Source: Leptospira adleri
GTDB taxonomy: Bacteria > Spirochaetota > Leptospiria > Leptospirales > Leptospiraceae
Length of the DNA: 64,000 nt
Reading direction: 5' to 3'
NCBI RefSeq assembly: GCF_002811985.1
Contig: NZ_NPDU01000022.1
Coordinates: forward strand, 4,530-68,529
Position numbers and translations under genes: made by a program. Below, in pieces: positions 14,102 to 23,811 of the stretch. Position 1 is the stretch's first letter; each line of letters opens with the position of its first letter. The notes below the pieces were generated by a model. The model searched no databases. It was not told the origin of the DNA and saw only the letters and a program-made list of their open reading frames with translations.

Positions 14102-14851
14102 TTATTGAGTTGTCGCGCTTCCGCTTGGGATCACGTTCGGCGCGTTACAAGAGATATGTCCGGTGATGGTGACAGCCGTCCCCGCAGAGGAAGCAGTCGA
14201 AACGCAGGTCTGATTGTCCTGAGTAAAACACTGCTGCGTGGTGGTAATCGAGGTGCAATTTACGTTATCCGAAGTATAACATTGGTTGAGAATTCCTGTG
14301 GTCGTAGAACTAGCCAGTAATTTTCCGGTGAGCGAAAGATCGATATCCATGTATTGAAGCGTCTGCTGTTGAGCGCCGCCGCTTGTGCTCGGATAAACCG
14401 GAATTCCGGAAGCTCCCCATTCTACCTTACCTACGTTACCAGTGACCGTTCTTGCGAAAGCGCCGCCCGAATAACTGAATCCTTGTTGCGGATCCACGGA
14501 ACCTTGATATTGGGAGGAATCGAATTGAAACCGAAGAACCAAAGATTCTCCCGTAGTTTTCATAATCAATTGGCTCGTAATCGTATAACGCGTGCTTGTC
14601 GATCCGGAAGTCGTAGTAGTGGTCGTTCCCGAAGTGGTCCCCGTCGTTCCACTGGAAGCAGTTCCCGGGACTGCGACTCCGCAAGAAGAAATCTTATCGG
14701 AATCGACCTCTCCGTTGATAAAGATGATATCTCCGCTTCCTACGGCTAAAACCTTCAGGTCCACATTGTTCTGATCCTTATGTTCACAATCGAGAAAGAA
14801 CAGCGCCGAACTGAGAATGGAAATGATAAGAATGGTATAAGAACGTTTCAT
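14102..14851 (-). CDS. Exported Ser/Thr-rich protein, possible lipoprotein
   Basis: 249 residues. A signal peptide ([17 protein letters not shown]) is followed by LDC at residues 20-22, a possible lipidation site, although Asp at -1 is unusual for a lipobox. Next comes a low-complexity Ser/Gly/Thr tract at about residues 65-86, then a beta-rich domain. Six further cysteines occur, including a cluster near the C-terminus ([21 protein letters not shown]). I do not recognise the family. It is probably on the cell surface or in the periplasm. Confidence 0.75.
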   Translation of the reverse strand: MKRSYTILIISILSSALFFLDCEHKDQNNVDLKVLAVGSGDIIFINGEVDSDKISSCGVAVPGTASSGTTGTTSGTTTTTTSGSTSTRYTITSQLIMKTTGESLVLRFQFDSSQYQGSVDPQQGFSYSGGAFARTVTGNVGKVEWGASGIPVYPSTSGGAQQQTLQYMDIDLSLTGKLLASSTTTGILNQCYTSDNVNCTSITTTQQCFTQDNQTCVSTASSAGTAVTITGHISCNAPNVIPSGSATTQ

Positions 14852-14990
14852 GGAATGCCTTTAATTCATGCTGATTGAAAAGCGAAAGAAGGTCAAGAAT
14901 GAAATTGAACTTCGCTTTCAGGTTTCGACCCTGTATTTAGAAGATCGTTCCGCAGAGCCCCGATTCTGAAATAAAAATTGAAAGAATGGT

Positions 14991-16175
14991 TTGACAGACT
15001 CGGAAAACGGTATGAACTCCCGGCGCATGGAAAACAGCCCTCGAGCCGCAGAATACAAACCTGGAATCTTGGAGCTATGGGGAATCCGCGTTTTACAGGA
15101 TCTCGCGCAAAGAGACAAAAGATCTCCGGGAAATTGGACTCGTCAGGAATTTGGAAGCGCTTCCAGAAAAATCATAGGCTGGACGGTTTTCTGGTCCTTA
15201 CAAACCGGCTTTTGGACTACCTTCTTCATCATCGTCGTCGAAAAGATTTTTCCGGACGCCCCGGAACTCTGGTCCTCCGTATTTTTGGAAAAATGGTTTT
15301 GGACTGGACTCGCTCTTTTGTTTGGAACTCTTCTCGAATTTTATCTTCTTTATAGAATCGGACTTTCTTCCGTCTACAAGATGACTCGGCTCGCGGGATT
15401 GGATTTGGAGGAAGACCCGGATCTTATCACGGGCGTCAGCAATCTTCTTTCCAGGTTGGCCCTGGAAATTCCGGATCCGGATCTTAGACTTTTAGGAATC
15501 GATCCGTATCGTCTCACTAATAAACAGAGTCTTTTTATCACGACGATTCTCTACAAAGCCAAAGTTTTTCTTTCGAACCTGGTCGCAAAGATCGTCATCC
15601 GGAAAATTCTCGCGAGAAATTCATTTCGAGTCTACGCCGATTTTGTCGCCGCGCCTATCACCGCAATTTGGGACGCAATCGTACTTTATATTATTCTTAA
15701 GGAGTTGAGGACGAGGCTTCTGACAAGGATTTTATCCAAGGAACTTGTCGAAGACATTCTCTCCAGAAAAAATTCTCTGAGCCGCGAGGCGAAGATCGCT
15801 TGTATGACCGCGATCGGAAATTCGGTCGTTTTTACGCAGAGATTTCATCCGAACTTAGAATACATTCTTATCAAACTTCACAAGGCGTTTCAGATAGAAA
15901 ATTACCACTTTCGTTTGGATGAATGGGAATCTCTCGAAAAACTATTGAAGGATTTAAACGAAGAAGAAAAAGAACTCTGCCTAAAAATATTGAGCATAAC
16001 TTGCTGTTTCGATGGTAAAATTTCCTCCTTTGAAAGGAAACATCTTCCGCTTGTTTTCGGGGAAAAATCGGAAGAACGATTGGTATGGGTGGAATCGCTT
16101 GCGAAGTCGATCGGTCGCGGAGATCTGGAAGACGCAAGGGAATTATCCAAATTGGGTTTTTCGGTTTCCCGATAG
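14991..16175 (+). CDS. Conserved membrane protein of unknown function
   Basis: 394 residues. Two membrane helices lie near residues 60-82 and 98-120. Further hydrophobic stretches occur around 195-245. The C-terminal 110 residues are soluble and helical, with acidic and lysine-rich segments (LCLKILSITCCFDGKISSFE) that recall TerB-like domains, though only loosely. The start is TTG at 14991; an ATG at 15012 with GGAAA upstream is an equally good candidate. The kinase gene starts 9 bases downstream, so this protein is probably part of the same operon and may act with the sensor (inference). Confidence 0.72.
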   Translation: MTDSENGMNSRRMENSPRAAEYKPGILELWGIRVLQDLAQRDKRSPGNWTRQEFGSASRKIIGWTVFWSLQTGFWTTFFIIVVEKIFPDAPELWSSVFLEKWFWTGLALLFGTLLEFYLLYRIGLSSVYKMTRLAGLDLEEDPDLITGVSNLLSRLALEIPDPDLRLLGIDPYRLTNKQSLFITTILYKAKVFLSNLVAKIVIRKILARNSFRVYADFVAAPITAIWDAIVLYIILKELRTRLLTRILSKELVEDILSRKNSLSREAKIACMTAIGNSVVFTQRFHPNLEYILIKLHKAFQIENYHFRLDEWESLEKLLKDLNEEEKELCLKILSITCCFDGKISSFERKHLPLVFGEKSEERLVWVESLAKSIGRGDLEDARELSKLGFSVSR

Positions 16176-16184
16176 GTTCTTAAA

Positions 16185-19100
16185 ATGCAAGTCGTAGTCC
16201 AGTGGTTTGAATCTATTTTTCAATCGATTCCGCTTCCTCTGTTGGAAGTCTGGGGAAACTTCGGATATTTCTTCGGCTTAATTCTTATGGTTTCCGCCTT
16301 CGGAGGTTTTACGTTTCGGCCCGGCGGTAAATTCGGATTCGGAAGGGAACGTCAGTCTTGGGATACACAGGCTTTCCTGAGTATTCCTCTCACGTTCGTT
16401 CTCATTTTTATCACAGGTTATCTAGGTTCTTTTATCGTCTTGGTTCCCGGAGCTCAAACGTTCGAATCACTCAAAGATCTTTCTGTTTTTCTTTGTATCG
16501 TTCTTTTTGGATATCCGGCGCTCATCGCCGTTCCTTTCGCATACGGTCTTTCCGATCTGATCGAAGGAGTTCCCCCCGATTTTTTAATCGACTGGCTGCT
16601 CGGATACTTTATAAATCCTGCATGTTTTTGGGTCGCTTATCAATTGATCGGAAGGGATCCCGATTTCGGAAAAATCAAAACATGGTTTTATTATCTTCTT
16701 TTTGTTTTTATTTTTATGGCCGTTGAACCGCAGCTCTGGGGTTATATCTGCGCGAATCAATTCACTCCGGGAATTTCCTACAGAAACATCACTCCCGCTT
16801 TGTTTTTTACGACTTCGATCACTTGGGTCCTCGCTCCGTTGGCGATGTTCTTGGCGCTTCCGCTCGCAAAAAAATACGGAATGTTCTGGATTCAAATTCC
16901 CTGCCACGTAAGAGAATTCGTCTTTAATAGAAAAGAATGGGTTTGGAAGGAGATCAAGAATCCGGACGAAGAGGAAAACCCGATTCTGGGTTTACCGATC
17001 CGGATGTTTATGGTGACCCCTTTTATTTTTCTCGTGATGGTGATGGTCGGAATGACCGCGTATCTCAATCTTAAAAGTTCCGAGAACGCCGCGGACAAAC
17101 TCGCCGGAAGATTGCATCAGGAAATTTCTGAAAACATAAATCTTCAATTGGATCGTTATCTCGAAAATTCCAAAAAACAAGAAGAATCGATTCGCTTAAA
17201 AGGGATTCTTCCTCTTTTAAAATCGATGAGCGTCGCCGAACACGGACGCGCGATCATCATAGATCGTTCCGGAACTCTGATCGGTTCATCCAGATACGAG
17301 AACGCGGGCGATTGGAAACAAGGAGTGGAGGGAGATCCGGTTTTTGTGAACGCGATTCGGACTTTGCGAAAGAATATCGGCGATCTCAACGTGTTGAAGT
17401 CGCCGGTGCAATTCAGCTTTGACGTGATCACCGCAAAGCCGTTGTCTTTGGAAACTTGGCTCACACAAGCGACTCCGTACGAAGACAATCAAAAGGATAA
17501 GAATTGGATCGTGATCACTGCGATTCCGGCCGCGTATTATCAGGAAGGAGTTCGAATCGGGAGCAGTCAATCCGCAATGGTCTTTGCGCTTGCTCTTACT
17601 CTTTCACTTCTCATCGGCGCCTTTCTTGCGGGGATAGTTACCGCTCCGATTCAGAAAATTCTGAACGCGAGCCGCGCGATGGCGCAAGGGGATTTTAATC
17701 AGCGAGTTCCGAAAAGTCGTTTGGAAGAATTGGGAACCCTTTCCCATTCTTTCAATCACATGGCGGAACAACTCCAGGAATCTTTTCGAAGAACAAAGTC
17801 GAGCGAGGAAAGATTCCGAGATCTCGTGGACACGACGCCCGGGATCGTATGGGAGGCGGATGCGACTAACTTCGATTTTACGTTCGTGAGTCAACAGGTC
17901 GTGAGTATGCTGGGATACTCCGTGGATGAATGGAAAGAGCCGGGTTTTTGGGCGAATCATCTTCATCCGGACGATCGAAGCTGGGCCGTCGATTTCTGCA
18001 TAGCATGTACGGGAAGAATGGAGGCGCACGACTTCGAATATCGTTTTCTGAGAAAGGACGGAACCGTGGTCTGGCTTCGCGATCTCGTAAAAGTGATCGT
18101 AGTCGATAATCGGCCCCGCTGGCTGAGGGGCGTGATGGTGGACGTAACCGAACGCAAACAAATCGAGGAAAATCTCAGGGAAAGAAATCAATTCATAGAA
18201 TCCATCCTGGATATCACTCCCGATATATTATACATCTATGATATAGAAGAAAAGGTGAATATATACAGCAACAACGGAATCGAAATCGTCCTTGGATATA
18301 CGGTGGAACAACTTCAATCCATGGGCGATCAATTGGTCCGAAGTCTGATGCATCCGGACGATTACAAGATCTATCTCGCCGAGGTGGTTCCGCGTTATGC
18401 GACGGCGAGCGACAAGGATCTGATCGAACATCAATATCGGATGAAACACGAAAACGGAAGTTGGAGATGGCTGATTTCAAGGGAATTGATCTACAAACGA
18501 AATACCAACGGTTCCCCGAAACAGATTTTCGGAATCATCTACGATATCACAAAAAACAAAGAGGCGGAAGAGACGATCCTGGATCTAAACGCAAATTTGG
18601 AAAAAAAGATCGACGTCCGCACGGAAGAACTTCGCAAATCGAATTCCGACTTGGTCGAAGCCGTTCGAAATCTGGAAAAGATCATGAAGGAACTTCACGG
18701 CGCTCAGGATCAATTGTTGCTTTCGGAAAAGTTAGCCGCCATCGGACAACTTGCGGCTGGGATGACTCACGAACTCAACACGCCTCTGGGGGCCATCGTA
18801 TCTTCAAATCGGGCCATCTTGGAAATTCTTCAAAACGAAATCAGGGAGATTCCCGATTTGATTTTTCGTTTTAACGAAGAGGAAATCCGGGACTTTAGAA
18901 TTCTATTGACCGAAAGTCTGCAGGAAGCCTCACAATCCGAAATCATTCCGAACCGAAGTTTGAAAAAGGAACTCGTTCAATTGTTTCAAAACTCGGGGAT
19001 TCCCGATCACGATAACGTGGCTAACGCGGTTTTGGATTCCGGAGTTTATCGGTTGAGAGAAAAACTTCCGGAACTTCTCAAGACCGATAGAAGAATGGAG

Positions 19101-19685
19101 ATCTTGACCGCGGTCTCTTCCTTTTCCACGATCGTTAGGTTGAGCAACGTGATTTCGATCGCGAGCGGAAAGGCTTCCCACGTGGTCGAGGCGCTGAAGA
19201 ATTATTTGAATCCAGGAGTCAACGACGAAGAGGGGGAAATCGTTCCCGTGGATATAAAATCGGAAATCGAAACCATTCTTACTTTATATCATACAAAGAT
19301 AAAGTACGGAGTCGAAGTCGTTACCGATTTTCTGACCGACGAACGTTGTCTCGGAGACGGAAATAAACTCAATCAAGTTTGGATCAATCTTTTGAATAAT
19401 GGTTTGCAGGCTATGAATTATCAGGGGAAGATTGAAATCCGTATTGAAAAACAAGATTCTTGGATTATAACTTCCTTTGTCGATTCCGGGAGCGGGATTC
19501 CGGATTCGGTGAAGGACAAGATCTTCGAACCCTTCTTCACCACAAAAAAACAAGGAGAAGGAATCGGACTCGGACTGGATATTTGTAAAAAGATCGTAGA
19601 GAAGATGGGCGGAAAGATAGAGTTTGAAAGCGTTCCCGGAAGAACAAAGTTCAGCGTGTGGTTGAAGTCCGCAGGCTCGGTATAA
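16185..19685 (+). CDS. Membrane sensor histidine kinase with HAMP and PAS domains
   Basis: 1166 residues. The N-terminal third has about seven membrane helices (residues ~20-245). It is followed by another helix near 280, an extracytoplasmic sensor loop, a helix near 465, a HAMP linker, two PAS/PAC units (about 540-670 and 670-800), a coiled coil, then a dimerisation domain with MTHELNTPLG (phospho-acceptor His862). The ATPase domain contains the N box near NKLNQVWINLLNNG and G boxes DSGSGIPD and GEGIGLGLDICK. About 85-100 extra residues separate the two dimerisation helices, an insertion also seen in the kinase at 32251. The downstream receiver protein is its likely partner. Confidence 0.93.
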   Translation: MQVVVQWFESIFQSIPLPLLEVWGNFGYFFGLILMVSAFGGFTFRPGGKFGFGRERQSWDTQAFLSIPLTFVLIFITGYLGSFIVLVPGAQTFESLKDLSVFLCIVLFGYPALIAVPFAYGLSDLIEGVPPDFLIDWLLGYFINPACFWVAYQLIGRDPDFGKIKTWFYYLLFVFIFMAVEPQLWGYICANQFTPGISYRNITPALFFTTSITWVLAPLAMFLALPLAKKYGMFWIQIPCHVREFVFNRKEWVWKEIKNPDEEENPILGLPIRMFMVTPFIFLVMVMVGMTAYLNLKSSENAADKLAGRLHQEISENINLQLDRYLENSKKQEESIRLKGILPLLKSMSVAEHGRAIIIDRSGTLIGSSRYENAGDWKQGVEGDPVFVNAIRTLRKNIGDLNVLKSPVQFSFDVITAKPLSLETWLTQATPYEDNQKDKNWIVITAIPAAYYQEGVRIGSSQSAMVFALALTLSLLIGAFLAGIVTAPIQKILNASRAMAQGDFNQRVPKSRLEELGTLSHSFNHMAEQLQESFRRTKSSEERFRDLVDTTPGIVWEADATNFDFTFVSQQVVSMLGYSVDEWKEPGFWANHLHPDDRSWAVDFCIACTGRMEAHDFEYRFLRKDGTVVWLRDLVKVIVVDNRPRWLRGVMVDVTERKQIEENLRERNQFIESILDITPDILYIYDIEEKVNIYSNNGIEIVLGYTVEQLQSMGDQLVRSLMHPDDYKIYLAEVVPRYATASDKDLIEHQYRMKHENGSWRWLISRELIYKRNTNGSPKQIFGIIYDITKNKEAEETILDLNANLEKKIDVRTEELRKSNSDLVEAVRNLEKIMKELHGAQDQLLLSEKLAAIGQLAAGMTHELNTPLGAIVSSNRAILEILQNEIREIPDLIFRFNEEEIRDFRILLTESLQEASQSEIIPNRSLKKELVQLFQNSGIPDHDNVANAVLDSGVYRLREKLPELLKTDRRMEILTAVSSFSTIVRLSNVISIASGKASHVVEALKNYLNPGVNDEEGEIVPVDIKSEIETILTLYHTKIKYGVEVVTDFLTDERCLGDGNKLNQVWINLLNNGLQAMNYQGKIEIRIEKQDSWIITSFVDSGSGIPDSVKDKIFEPFFTTKKQGEGIGLGLDICKKIVEKMGGKIEFESVPGRTKFSVWLKSAGSV

Positions 19686-19709
19686 CGGAGATACCTTTAA
19701 TAAGATACT

Positions 19710-20105
19710 ATGAATAACAATGCCATCCTTTGCGTGGACGACGAACCGATCATCCTGATCGCGTTAAAACAAGAGTTAAAAAAGCAGTTCGGAAACGAGT
19801 TTCAATATGAAACCGCGATCAACGCGAAAGAAGCTCTCGAGGTTGTGGATGAGTTGGTTGCGAACGGAGTCAACGTGATTCTTATTCTTTCCGATTGGAG
19901 AATGCCCGGAATTAAGGGAGACGAATTTTTAATTTTAGTCCATCAAAAATATCCTAATATCCGTTCCATCTTGATCACGGGTCACGTCGACGAAGCGGCA
20001 GTGGAAAGAGTGATGAGGGAAGCCGGAACTTATGCGGTTCTTCCAAAGCCGTGGGATCGGAAACAATTGTTGGACGCGGTCAAAGTTTGTTGCGGTAAGA
20101 ATTAA
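19710..20105 (+). CDS. Single-domain response regulator
   Basis: 131 residues forming only a receiver domain. Acidic pocket CVDDE is near residue 11, phospho-acceptor Asp62 lies in LSDWRMPG, the conserved Thr in LITGH, and Lys in PKPW. There is no output domain. It begins 24 bases after the histidine kinase and is its probable phosphorylation target, relaying to another protein by contact or phosphotransfer. Confidence 0.93.
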   Translation: MNNNAILCVDDEPIILIALKQELKKQFGNEFQYETAINAKEALEVVDELVANGVNVILILSDWRMPGIKGDEFLILVHQKYPNIRSILITGHVDEAAVERVMREAGTYAVLPKPWDRKQLLDAVKVCCGKN

Positions 20106-20219
20106 GATCCTTATCGAAATTCTACCGCGGAAGAAGGCGCTCGAAATTTCAATTGCCCGTCCGCGCGCATCCAAAGACCGTGTAATCAAAAAGGGTCCGT
20201 TCCTTTTTGGGAGATTTTA

Positions 20220-21242
20220 ATGAAAATTCACCGATATGATTCTATACCGGACGTCAAGGAAATCGGCGACGGAATTTTCAAAACCGAAATCCCGCAACCG
20301 TTCTATTCGCCTAACAATATTTATATCCTTCCGGACGGAGAACCCACGATCATCGATTCGGGTTATATCGAGAACCTCGGACTTTTGCAAAGGGCTCTCA
20401 AAAAGATCGGACTTTCTCTGAGCAAAATAAAACATATCATCTATACTCACAATCATTTGGATCACATGAGCGCGGCTTTGACGATTCGTTATTACACGGA
20501 CGCTAAGTTATACGCGATGGCGGGTATGGCGGCCGGTATCGACAACTACGTTGAATTCGTTCAGGTATTCCAAAGGGCGATGAGAAGATTGGTGTATAAG
20601 GGACATCACGATAATACGGTTCGAGCTCAGGAACTCAAAAGGGTCGACACTGGAATTTTCGAATTTCAAGATGCGCTTAACAATTCTGAAAGAGTCGATC
20701 CGTATTTAAACTTCGACGTAGAGCTCGTGGAAGGAGACGTGATCGTCGCCGGCGGAAGGGAGATCGGAATTCTTTATACGCCCGGACACAATCGTTGGCA
20801 CCTCACTCCTTATATCCTCGGTGAAAAAATTTATTTCACGGGGGATCTGGTTTTACAGAATATCTCCTCGATCTACGCGGAGATCGACGGCAATCTCTAC
20901 GACTATCACCAATCCTTGGACCGGCTTTCCAAACTGCCGATACGAAGAATTCTTCCGGCTCACGGACCGGAACCGGAAGATCCGCAGAGGGCGATCAAAC
21001 TTCTTTCTAAAACTCTCAACCTTTTGGAAAGAGGGGTGGTTCGGCGATTGAAGGAGAACGATCAAGATCTTTCCACTTTGGTTTTGGAAGCGATGGGAGA
21101 AAAGGTTGCGAATAGCGGATACTATAACACCGCTTTGGCGATTATGCATTCTCTGATTCGAAAGCTGATCGATCAAGGTCAGGTGCGGATTATGGAAATC
21201 GATCCTCCTTACGAAAAATATCATTGGATCGGCGGAGAATAG
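20220..21242 (+). CDS. Metallo-beta-lactamase-fold hydrolase
   Basis: 340 residues. The metal-binding THNHLDH puts ligands at His77, His79, Asp81 and His82. A second block, TPGHNRWHLTPY, lies near residue 185; FTGDLV and LPAHGPEPEDP follow, as in LACTB2-like hydrolases. The C-terminal segment (about 265-335) looks like a small winged helix. The substrate is unknown. The ATG follows GGGAG. It is 115 bases after the response regulator and may be independently transcribed. Confidence 0.9.
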   Translation: MKIHRYDSIPDVKEIGDGIFKTEIPQPFYSPNNIYILPDGEPTIIDSGYIENLGLLQRALKKIGLSLSKIKHIIYTHNHLDHMSAALTIRYYTDAKLYAMAGMAAGIDNYVEFVQVFQRAMRRLVYKGHHDNTVRAQELKRVDTGIFEFQDALNNSERVDPYLNFDVELVEGDVIVAGGREIGILYTPGHNRWHLTPYILGEKIYFTGDLVLQNISSIYAEIDGNLYDYHQSLDRLSKLPIRRILPAHGPEPEDPQRAIKLLSKTLNLLERGVVRRLKENDQDLSTLVLEAMGEKVANSGYYNTALAIMHSLIRKLIDQGQVRIMEIDPPYEKYHWIGGE

Positions 21243-21288
21243 GATTCTTTGATTCTTCTAAAAATAAAATAAGAATCAGCCGATTCAA

Positions 21289-22062
21289 TTAATAACGGGT
21301 GTTTTCAGGTTCTCGAATGATCTCTCCGTAGAACGGAGTATCTTTTATTTTTAGATTGTATCCTTTGATAAGCAGGATCTCGAGATTTACCGTGTCTTCT
21401 CGGTTATAACTTTCCAAAATTCTCAGCGCGTCCGTGTCGTCGTAATCGACGTACTGTCTCCAGAGTCTGACCGCGTCTGCCCCGTTGATCGCGGCCTCTT
21501 CCGGCCGATCGATTCCCAGCGCTTTTTCGCAACCTTTGAGTCCGCCTTTGATTCCGAGAGAACGTAAGAAAAACATAATATCGATATGGTTGTTTCGAAA
21601 ACGAACGTTGAACTCCCTTTCCAAAAAAGGGACGTCGAAAGCGATTCCGTTGTAGGTTACGAAGATACGATCGGGACTTACGTTGTCTAAAAAAAAGTCG
21701 AGATTGAATCCGCGGGTGTAAGCCTTGTATTCGTTTCCGTCGTATGTGCCGATCATAGTCGTCCTATCTTCGCTTGCCAATCCGGTCGTTTCAATGTCCA
21801 GATAGAGCAGCTTTCGGCGAACCGCGGGGAACAATCTCCAGTGGTGTTTGGCGGAAAGGACGTGGAAGAAGTAAAAAAAATTCTCCCGTTCCAATTCTTT
21901 TTTAGAAAATTCTAATGCGTCTAAAATGAGATTTTTGATCGGAACGGATTCGGTTTTTATAAAATCCTTCAAATCCTTCCAGTTTAGAATCCCTTTTTCC
22001 CAGAGTTGCTTTTCTTCGACCGAATCGATGCCCGGCAAATGACAAAACGTATGCTCGAGCAT
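21289..22062 (-). CDS. Ribonuclease H-like exonuclease domain protein (YprB-type)
   Basis: 257 residues. A short N-terminal helical region (about 1-90) is followed by a DEDD exonuclease-like domain: YLDIETTGL (first two acidic residues), VTYNGIAFDVPFLE, HIDIMFFLR, and YNREDTVNLEIL with the last conserved Asp. This matches the RNase_H_2/YprB family, thought to act on nucleic acids. It starts at the base after the Lnt stop codon, so expression depends on that gene. Confidence 0.85.
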   Translation of the reverse strand: MLEHTFCHLPGIDSVEEKQLWEKGILNWKDLKDFIKTESVPIKNLILDALEFSKKELERENFFYFFHVLSAKHHWRLFPAVRRKLLYLDIETTGLASEDRTTMIGTYDGNEYKAYTRGFNLDFFLDNVSPDRIFVTYNGIAFDVPFLEREFNVRFRNNHIDIMFFLRSLGIKGGLKGCEKALGIDRPEEAAINGADAVRLWRQYVDYDDTDALRILESYNREDTVNLEILLIKGYNLKIKDTPFYGEIIREPENTRY

Positions 22063-23811
22063 TTACACTTTCCTTTCACTTCGAAATACGAGCGTTAAAC
22101 GAAGCGAAATTAAAAGAAACGACACGATCCATAAAAAAGAATTTCCGATCTTAACGTAGAACGTAGAAGCGGAAGGATTGAGTTGAATTGCAAAGGTTCG
22201 GATCGCGGTTTCATGAAAGCCGACCGGAGTAATCAGCGAAATTCCTCTCGAATCCCAAACGTCCGTGATTCCGGAAACCGTGGAACGGATCATCGGAAGT
22301 CCGGTTTCGATCGCTCTCAAACGAACGGTTCCGGAGTGTTGATTTGCTTCCAACTCAGAATCAAACCAAGAGTCGTTGGTGAGATTGATAAGAATATCGG
22401 GGCGTTCCTCGGAACGAAAATAATCTAACACAAGATCAGTAAACATCGCCTCGTAACACAACAAAGGGAGAATAGAATAAGAATATTCTAAATTCTTAAT
22501 TTTCTTCGCTTGAAGTTCGGGTGAGGAGAATTCGGTCTTCATCGTTTCCGGAACTTTGAGTTGTTCGAGGTCGTGTCTGTCCGGGGCCGAAACCTGAATC
22601 CGGTTTTTTTCGATCGTTCCGGAAAGCAGTTTCGGAAATTCTCCGGGAACATAACGCGAAGTTTCTCGGAATGTCTTTCTTAAAATCGGGAATTGTGATT
22701 CCCAAGGAAGATATTCTCCGAAAGCCAGAAGTTTTCTTTTGTTGTAACGTTCCGTGATTCCGTCCAGATTTTTGAACAGGCTGATTTGATTTCTCAACTT
22801 GCCTTCTTCCATATTCAATTCGTTAAAAAGGATGTCGGCGCCGGAGTGTTTGGAAAGGTATAAAATTATTCCATCCATCGTGGACGAATAGATGTGTTCC
22901 CTTTTGTTTTCTTCGGAAGGGATCGTGCCGTGAAATGGAATCGCCGATTCCGGAAGAATGATAAGCGAAGGGGGTTTTTCCGCAGCCATACTTCCCTGCA
23001 GTGAAAGGGAAAGAATCTTGCTCATAGTGCTCGCGAGAAAAATTTCATCGTTCTGAAGATCTTTCGTTCCGGGGGAAGTATCCGGTTGAACCATGACGAC
23101 GGAAAGAATTTTTGTTTCACCTGGAACCAAAGAATCCGAAACGAATCCGATCCTATATAAGCCGTAAACGAAAACGCAGAATACCGCGGCAAAGGAAAGA
23201 ACGGAAATTTTAAACTCGTTCGACTTTCGATTTTTATAATGTGATATAAAAAATAAAAGAGCGGATGAAATAAAAAGCAAAAGAAAACTCAATCCGTAAA
23301 CTCCGAGAACGGACGCGAACTGCTCGAAAACGATAGAACCCGAAACCAGGTTTCCCCAATACCAGGGAAATATCTGATACGTGATCAGATCGGAAAAAGT
23401 TCCGGCAGCCGGAAACAGAAGCAAAACCCAGGTCTTGGAAGAATTTTGAATATTCGAAAAGCGAAATATGATGTAAAACGGGATGAATTTAATGTGGGAA
23501 ATCAATCCGTAGAAAAGAAAAAAGGCGAAGGAAACGATCGGGCCGGCTCCGGAAATCCGAGAAACCGCGCCTGGAATCCAAAAAAAAGTAGTGAAGTTCA
23601 GAATCTGAGAAAGAAACAAAAGCCAGAGAATCGCACGGATCGGAGATTCTCGATTGAGAGAAAGAAAAAGGGACAACGCAGAAATCGAAGCTACGATTCC
23701 CGCGCTTAGAAAGGAAAAAGGGGGAAGTCCTAACAGGACGCCGAAGCCGACTCCGAAACAAAGCAGGAGCCGGTAACGAAACGAATCTAAGGGAACGAAT
23801 CTATAAAACAT
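22063..23811 (-). CDS. lnt: Apolipoprotein N-acyltransferase
   Basis: 582 residues. The N-terminal half contains about six membrane helices. A nitrilase-fold domain follows, with the catalytic triad visible as Glu288 (LPESAIPF), a Lys in YNKRKLLAFGEYLPW, and Cys452 (LLCYEAMF). The enzyme adds the third acyl chain to lipoproteins in the outer leaflet of the inner membrane, fitting a genus rich in lipoproteins. Its ATG overlaps the TGA of the upstream gene by one base (TGATG), a sign of coupled translation. I start at this ATG rather than the TTG one codon earlier. Confidence 0.93.
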   Translation of the reverse strand: MFYRFVPLDSFRYRLLLCFGVGFGVLLGLPPFSFLSAGIVASISALSLFLSLNRESPIRAILWLLFLSQILNFTTFFWIPGAVSRISGAGPIVSFAFFLFYGLISHIKFIPFYIIFRFSNIQNSSKTWVLLLFPAAGTFSDLITYQIFPWYWGNLVSGSIVFEQFASVLGVYGLSFLLLFISSALLFFISHYKNRKSNEFKISVLSFAAVFCVFVYGLYRIGFVSDSLVPGETKILSVVMVQPDTSPGTKDLQNDEIFLASTMSKILSLSLQGSMAAEKPPSLIILPESAIPFHGTIPSEENKREHIYSSTMDGIILYLSKHSGADILFNELNMEEGKLRNQISLFKNLDGITERYNKRKLLAFGEYLPWESQFPILRKTFRETSRYVPGEFPKLLSGTIEKNRIQVSAPDRHDLEQLKVPETMKTEFSSPELQAKKIKNLEYSYSILPLLCYEAMFTDLVLDYFRSEERPDILINLTNDSWFDSELEANQHSGTVRLRAIETGLPMIRSTVSGITDVWDSRGISLITPVGFHETAIRTFAIQLNPSASTFYVKIGNSFLWIVSFLLISLRLTLVFRSERKV

